Below are positions 12,401 to 15,696 of a stretch of 15,696 bases of DNA, piece after piece; position 1 is the stretch's first letter; every line of letters starts with the position of its first letter. The notes beneath the pieces are model-generated. The model did not search any database, had not been told where the DNA came from, and saw only the letters and a program-made list of their open reading frames with translations. The DNA lies in the NCBI GenBank assembly GCA_030592655.1, contig JAUVIQ010000048.1, positions 1 through 15,696 of the forward strand, in the 5' to 3' direction. This DNA is from Planctomycetales bacterium. GTDB lineage: Bacteria; Planctomycetota; Phycisphaerae; SM23-33. A program made the translations under genes and the position numbers.

Positions 12401-14215
12401 GTGTCACAGGGTCATCACAATGATACCGGCGAGTTGAATTTGACGGAGGCGACAAAACCCCCTCCTGTCGGAGTTGATGGACCGGTCGAATTCGCCGAAC
12501 TGTGGCGACCTGAACGGGGGAGTGAATTTCCGCAGGGACCGGCGTCTATACTGCTCAAGGACGGAAAGGTTACCGCCGACCAGATTGAATCGGCACTGAA
12601 GCAGCAGAAGGAAAACTCCCACCTCACCGTCATGGAAGCATTGGTAGAAGCCGAAGTGGTTGACGAGACTACAGCCCTGAAGGCCACTGCCGCTTATTTC
12701 AATATCCCGTTCCTCTCGATTGAACCGTCGGACGTTGATCCTTCGGTCTTCGAACTGCTTGATCCGGAATTCATCCAGCGAAAGTGCGTTATTCCAGTCC
12801 GCCGTGAGGACGACAAGGTTATCGTCGGTATCTCCAATCCGGCGGACATCTTTCTGGTTGATGAGATTAAGCAGCGTATTCGCGGATCGGTGCGGATGGT
12901 TGTGATCTCGCCCGCCGACATCGCCGGCGTAGTCGAGGAACTGAACGAATCCCGCATCCAGGGCGTTGACGAAATCATGCAGGGTATCGACGAAGATGAG
13001 GTAGAAGTAGTCGAGACCCAAACCGATGAAGTAGCCGACCTGGAGAAAATCGCCGGTGAAAGCCCCGTTATCAGATATGTGAACTTCCTGATTACAAAGG
13101 CTGTTCAGGACGGCGCTTCGGACATCCACATCGAACCGGGTGAAAATAAGCTGCGAGTTCGATACCGCATCGACGGGGTGCTGTTCGGGCAATTGGCCCC
13201 GCCGATGACGATGCACCCCGCCATTATTTCGCGCTTGAAAATCATGGCGAACCTCGACATCGCCGAACATCGCCTTCCGCAGGACGGGCGAATCAGGGCA
13301 GTGGTTCGCAACCAGCGAATCGACCTGCGAGTCAGTACGCTCCCCACGACGCACGGGGAAAAGTGCGTTATCCGTATCCTCGACAGCAAGTCGATTCTCG
13401 TTGGACTCGAAAACCTCGGTATGTGGGATGATACGCTCCATAATTTTAGACGACAGATTCACCAGCCTCACGGAATCGTACTGGTAACGGGACCGACAGG
13501 AAGCGGAAAAACGACAACCCTTTATTCGGCGCTCGGAGTAATGGATGGGGATACACTGAACATCTCGACGGTCGAAGACCCCGTTGAGTACCAGCTCGGT
13601 TTTACCAACCAGGTTAACGTTCGCGAGCATATCGGTCTGACCTTTGCAGCCTCCCTGCGAAGCCTGCTTCGACAAGACCCCGATGTTATCATGGTGGGCG
13701 AGATACGCGACGAAGAGACCGCTCGTATCGCGGTCCAGGCGTCGCTGACAGGACACCTGGTGCTTTCGACACTGCACACCAACGACGCGCCTTCGTCCAT
13801 TACCCGCATGATTAACATCGGTATCGAACCGTACCTCATCGCCGCAAGCGTCAACGCCATCCTGGCTCAACGATTGGTCAGGAAAATATGCGAAAACTGC
13901 AAAACTCCCGAAACGGTTATGCAGGAGGGGGCTGCTCGATACCTCGCCAAACACAATGCCGACATCTCGCAGGTGTACCGAGGCGCAGGATGTGATAAAT
14001 GCAGAAATACCGGATACAAGGGAAGGCTCGGTATTTACGAGATGCTCGAAGTCGATGACGAGATGCGGGATACGATTATTGCCAGTCCGTCTTTGATGGA
14101 CCTTCGCCGAGCGTGTGCAGCCCACGGGATGAGAACACTGGTCGAGGACGGGCTACAGAAACTCGCAGCCGGTCTGACAACCATCGAAGAGATCGCCAGA
14201 GTAACCGAAACGTAA
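12401..14215 (+). CDS. pilB: Type IV pilus extension ATPase PilB (GspE/PulE family)
   Basis: The 604-residue cytoplasmic hexameric ATPase powers pilus assembly. Residues 48-190 form a MshEN/T2SSE_N-type N-terminal domain. The ATPase core shows SPVIRYVNFLITKAVQDGASDIHIEP (220-246 region), Walker A GPTGSGKT (364-371), Asp box VEDPVE (391-396), Walker B RQDPDVIMVGEIRDEET (424-440), His box TGHLVLSTLHT (450-460), and a four-cysteine zinc site (Cys497, Cys500, Cys531, Cys534) that distinguishes PilB/GspE from PilT. The GTG start at 12401 follows TAGGAGG at 12384-12390 with a 10-base spacing. In the N-terminal domain the R-L-G positions usual for cyclic-di-GMP binding are not present (PASILLKDG and LTVMEALVE instead). 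It lies 20 bases after pilP and directly before pilT. Confidence 0.95.
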   Translation: MSQGHHNDTGELNLTEATKPPPVGVDGPVEFAELWRPERGSEFPQGPASILLKDGKVTADQIESALKQQKENSHLTVMEALVEAEVVDETTALKATAAYFNIPFLSIEPSDVDPSVFELLDPEFIQRKCVIPVRREDDKVIVGISNPADIFLVDEIKQRIRGSVRMVVISPADIAGVVEELNESRIQGVDEIMQGIDEDEVEVVETQTDEVADLEKIAGESPVIRYVNFLITKAVQDGASDIHIEPGENKLRVRYRIDGVLFGQLAPPMTMHPAIISRLKIMANLDIAEHRLPQDGRIRAVVRNQRIDLRVSTLPTTHGEKCVIRILDSKSILVGLENLGMWDDTLHNFRRQIHQPHGIVLVTGPTGSGKTTTLYSALGVMDGDTLNISTVEDPVEYQLGFTNQVNVREHIGLTFAASLRSLLRQDPDVIMVGEIRDEETARIAVQASLTGHLVLSTLHTNDAPSSITRMINIGIEPYLIAASVNAILAQRLVRKICENCKTPETVMQEGAARYLAKHNADISQVYRGAGCDKCRNTGYKGRLGIYEMLEVDDEMRDTIIASPSLMDLRRACAAHGMRTLVEDGLQKLAAGLTTIEEIARVTET

Positions 14216-14238
14216 CTGGCCACCAGCAGGAGAGAATG

Positions 14239-15294
14239 ATGAACCTTCAGGAATTGTTGAAAGAGTCTATAGATCGCGGTGCTTCTGACATTCACATTGT
14301 AACTGGTCAGCAACCGATCTTTCGCATTAATACGGAGTTGCTGGAGTCGGATTATCCCATCATGACCAGCGAAGCCGCTGTTGATATGGTGCGTGAGATG
14401 CTGGGCGCCCGTCGATATGCCCAGTTTCTCCGACGGCGCGATTATGACTTCGCCACTCACGTGAAGGATCGTGCACGCTTCCGCGTCAACGCACATTTCC
14501 AGCGGGACACGATTTCCATCGCCTTCCGTGCCATTCCCGGTGATGTCCCGTCGCTGGACAGCCTGAACTTACCTCCGATAGTCAGCACCTTCACCGACTT
14601 ACCGAGCGGACTCGTACTGGTTACCGGCGAAACAGGCTCCGGAAAGAGCACCACGCTGGCATCCATGATCGACAAGATGAATCACAAGTACGGCTACCAC
14701 GTGATCACTCTGGAAGACCCCATCGAATATACGCTTCAGCACGACAAGTGTCTCATCGAGCAGCGGGAAGTCGGAAGCGATGTACCGTCGTTCGCATCGG
14801 GTCTGAAGCACGTACTTCGGCAGGACCCGGATATTATCCTCGTCGGCGAAATGCGAGACCTGGAGACCATCAGCGCCGCAATCACTGCCGCTGAAACCGG
14901 ACACCTCGTCCTTTCCACATTGCACACCCAATCGGCCGCACAGACCGTCGAGCGAATCATTGACGTATATCCTGCCGAGCAGCAGAACCAGATACGCGCA
15001 ATGCTCTCCAATACGCTCCAGGCCGTCATTTCGCAGAGACTTTTCAAGCGGATAGATCGCTCGGGGATGATCCCTGCCGCTGAGGTGCTGATCTGCAATA
15101 ATGCCACGCGTGCGTGCATACGGGAAAATCGCGTCTTTGAGATTCCCAACATTATCCAGACGAATGCGGCAATGGGTATGATTACGCAGGACCAGTCTCT
15201 CAAACGACTGTTCCTCAATGGCTGTATCTCGCGCAAAGACGTGCAGACAAACGCAAAGACGAAAGACCTGCTGGAAGCGGCGCTCAGCGCATAA
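14239..15294 (+). CDS. pilT: Type IV pilus retraction ATPase PilT
   Basis: The 351-residue cytoplasmic hexameric ATPase disassembles pili for retraction and twitching. Motifs in order: RGASDIHI (13-20), Walker A GETGSGKST (130-138), Asp box LEDPIEY (158-164), Walker B RQDPDIILVGEMRDLET (194-210), His box TGHLVLSTLHT (220-230), and a version of the PilT-specific AIRNLIRE motif, ATRACIREN (289-297). It lacks the four-cysteine site of PilB. Two consecutive ATGs occur at 14236 and 14239; AGGAG at 14228-14232 is 3 and 6 bases away, so the second is preferred. It is the last recognisable gene of the operon, 23 bases after pilB. Confidence 0.94.
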   Translation: MNLQELLKESIDRGASDIHIVTGQQPIFRINTELLESDYPIMTSEAAVDMVREMLGARRYAQFLRRRDYDFATHVKDRARFRVNAHFQRDTISIAFRAIPGDVPSLDSLNLPPIVSTFTDLPSGLVLVTGETGSGKSTTLASMIDKMNHKYGYHVITLEDPIEYTLQHDKCLIEQREVGSDVPSFASGLKHVLRQDPDIILVGEMRDLETISAAITAAETGHLVLSTLHTQSAAQTVERIIDVYPAEQQNQIRAMLSNTLQAVISQRLFKRIDRSGMIPAAEVLICNNATRACIRENRVFEIPNIIQTNAAMGMITQDQSLKRLFLNGCISRKDVQTNAKTKDLLEAALSA

Positions 15295-15310
15295 GCAGCA
15301 GGGAACCTAG

Positions 15311-15430
15311 CCGAACGGAACCAAACGGGCCGAAACGGGCCGAAACGGAACGATTCGGGCCAATTGGGAACAATTGGGAACGATTGGGGCCAATTCGGGC
15401 CAATTGGGGCCAATTGGGAACAAAGCCCAA
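15311..15430 (+). repeat. Decanucleotide tandem array with regular G-tracts
   Basis: About twelve units with an exact 10-base period follow pilT. Units include CCAAACGGGC, CGAAACGGGC, CGATTCGGGC, CAATTGGGAA, CGATTGGGGC and CAATTGGGGC. G-tracts of three or four fall at 15357, 15366, 15376, 15386, 15397, 15406 and 15416 with 6-7 base loops, which satisfies the canonical G3-loop(1-7) G-quadruplex pattern on the plus strand. CCAATTGG palindromes are interleaved. No coding function is likely, because the period is not a multiple of three. Confidence 0.85.
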
Positions 15431-15561
15431 ATCCGTAAATCCTTCTGTGCCAAACACTTGCGATTTTCGGGGTTGTTTTTGGGTCCATTTTGAAAAATTC
15501 GCCCTTGCCTATCTTACCTAAATTGCCCGGCTTATCGTTGACTGGTTCATCTGTTTTTCTT

Positions 15562-15616
15562 TTCCAAGTCCCAAATCCCAAGTCCCTGTTTTCGGTATTC
15601 CGGTATTCCGGTCTTC
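15562..15616 (+). repeat. Heptad and octad repeats downstream of pilT
   Basis: Four heptads (TTCCAAG, TCCCAAA, TCCCAAG, TCCCTGT) at 15562-15589 are followed by three octads CGGTATTC, CGGTATTC and CGGTCTTC at 15593-15616. The heptads end in the same TCCCTGTT as the tract before ruvX (2878-2899). Confidence 0.75.
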
Positions 15617-15696
15617 GGAGTCTGTCTTCACTTGTCAAAGAACACCCGGACGCACCAAGACGCCCTCTATATTAACTTTTGCGTTCACGTTTGCGC

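Larger units (their letters stand above)
15295..15696. other. Non-coding right end of the window
   Basis: Besides the decamer array (15311-15430) and the heptad/octad repeats (15562-15616) I see no gene in these 402 bases. A long minus-strand open frame that starts at 15638 runs through the repeats and antisense to pilT and is not credible. No stem followed by a T-run was found after pilT, so the operon may end at the decamer array or continue. Confidence 0.55.

Noticed and set aside
12404..14125. A 573-codon open frame antisense to pilB
   Set aside because: It lies entirely inside pilB, whose motifs are unambiguous. It has no ribosome binding site or recognisable domain and results from codon composition on the opposite strand.
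15311..15616. CRISPR array
   Set aside because: The units are 7, 8 or 10 bases and directly abutting, with no unique spacers and no cas genes nearby.
14736..15638. A 300-codon minus-strand frame from the repeat region into pilT
   Set aside because: Its N-terminal part is translated decamer and heptad repeats and the rest is antisense to the pilT core. Nothing in it resembles a protein family.

Overview
The window looks like a bacterial chromosome segment of moderate GC content, most likely from a member of the Planctomycetota (Phycisphaerae/Sedimentisphaerales-like). This assignment is an inference. It rests on the style of the type IV pilus cluster (pilM-N-O-P-B-T with strongly diverged N, O and P proteins), on secreted proteins that combine a C39-like fold with autotransporter-type strand repeats, on family 8 polysaccharide lyases, and on intergenic heptanucleotide repeats. 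No rRNA, tRNA, CRISPR array, transposase or phage gene was seen.

Layout. (1) 1-1416, minus strand: an open frame that runs off the left edge, encoding a secreted C39-like cysteine peptidase domain followed by strand-repeat sequence. (2) 1417-1757: divergent spacer with candidate promoters and a heptad repeat. (3) 1758-2831: mannose-1-phosphate guanylyltransferase, then a heptad-repeat spacer. (4) 2912-7969: ruvX, whose stop overlaps the first of two tandem secreted PL8 polysaccharide lyase genes. (5) 8026-8271: a small lipoprotein. (6) 8287-8745, minus strand: an FHA-domain protein converging on the lyases. (7) 8746-9167: a 422-base divergent spacer with hairpins. (8) 9168-15294: a leader mini-ORF and the pilus operon pilM, pilN, pilO, pilP-like, pilB, pilT. 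(9) 15295-15696: a 10-bp-period G-tract array and more heptad and octad repeats; no gene seen.

How the genes work together. The last six genes form one tightly spaced operon for the inner-membrane platform of a type IV pilus (PilM/N/O/P) and its extension (PilB) and retraction (PilT) ATPases. The platform protein PilC, secretin PilQ and pilins are not here. The FHA protein, transcribed divergently from the operon, could couple phosphorylation to it, but that is only positional. The lyases and the lipoprotein suggest degradation of acidic polysaccharide outside the cytoplasm; GDP-mannose synthesis by manC suggests surface glycan production.

The most unusual evidence is the history of the lyase pair. 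The spacer between the two lyase genes carries a decayed copy of the 3' end of the FHA gene, joined at a short GATTTGG match to the 3' end of ruvX. This is what a head-to-tail duplication of the lyase-to-FHA segment would leave. The two lyases then diverged mainly in the N-terminal catalytic part, while the C-terminal beta domains stayed nearly identical. Other points of interest are the G-quadruplex-prone decamer array after pilT, the heptad repeats in three spacers, and a mini-ORF with a strong ribosome binding site overlapping the pilM start.
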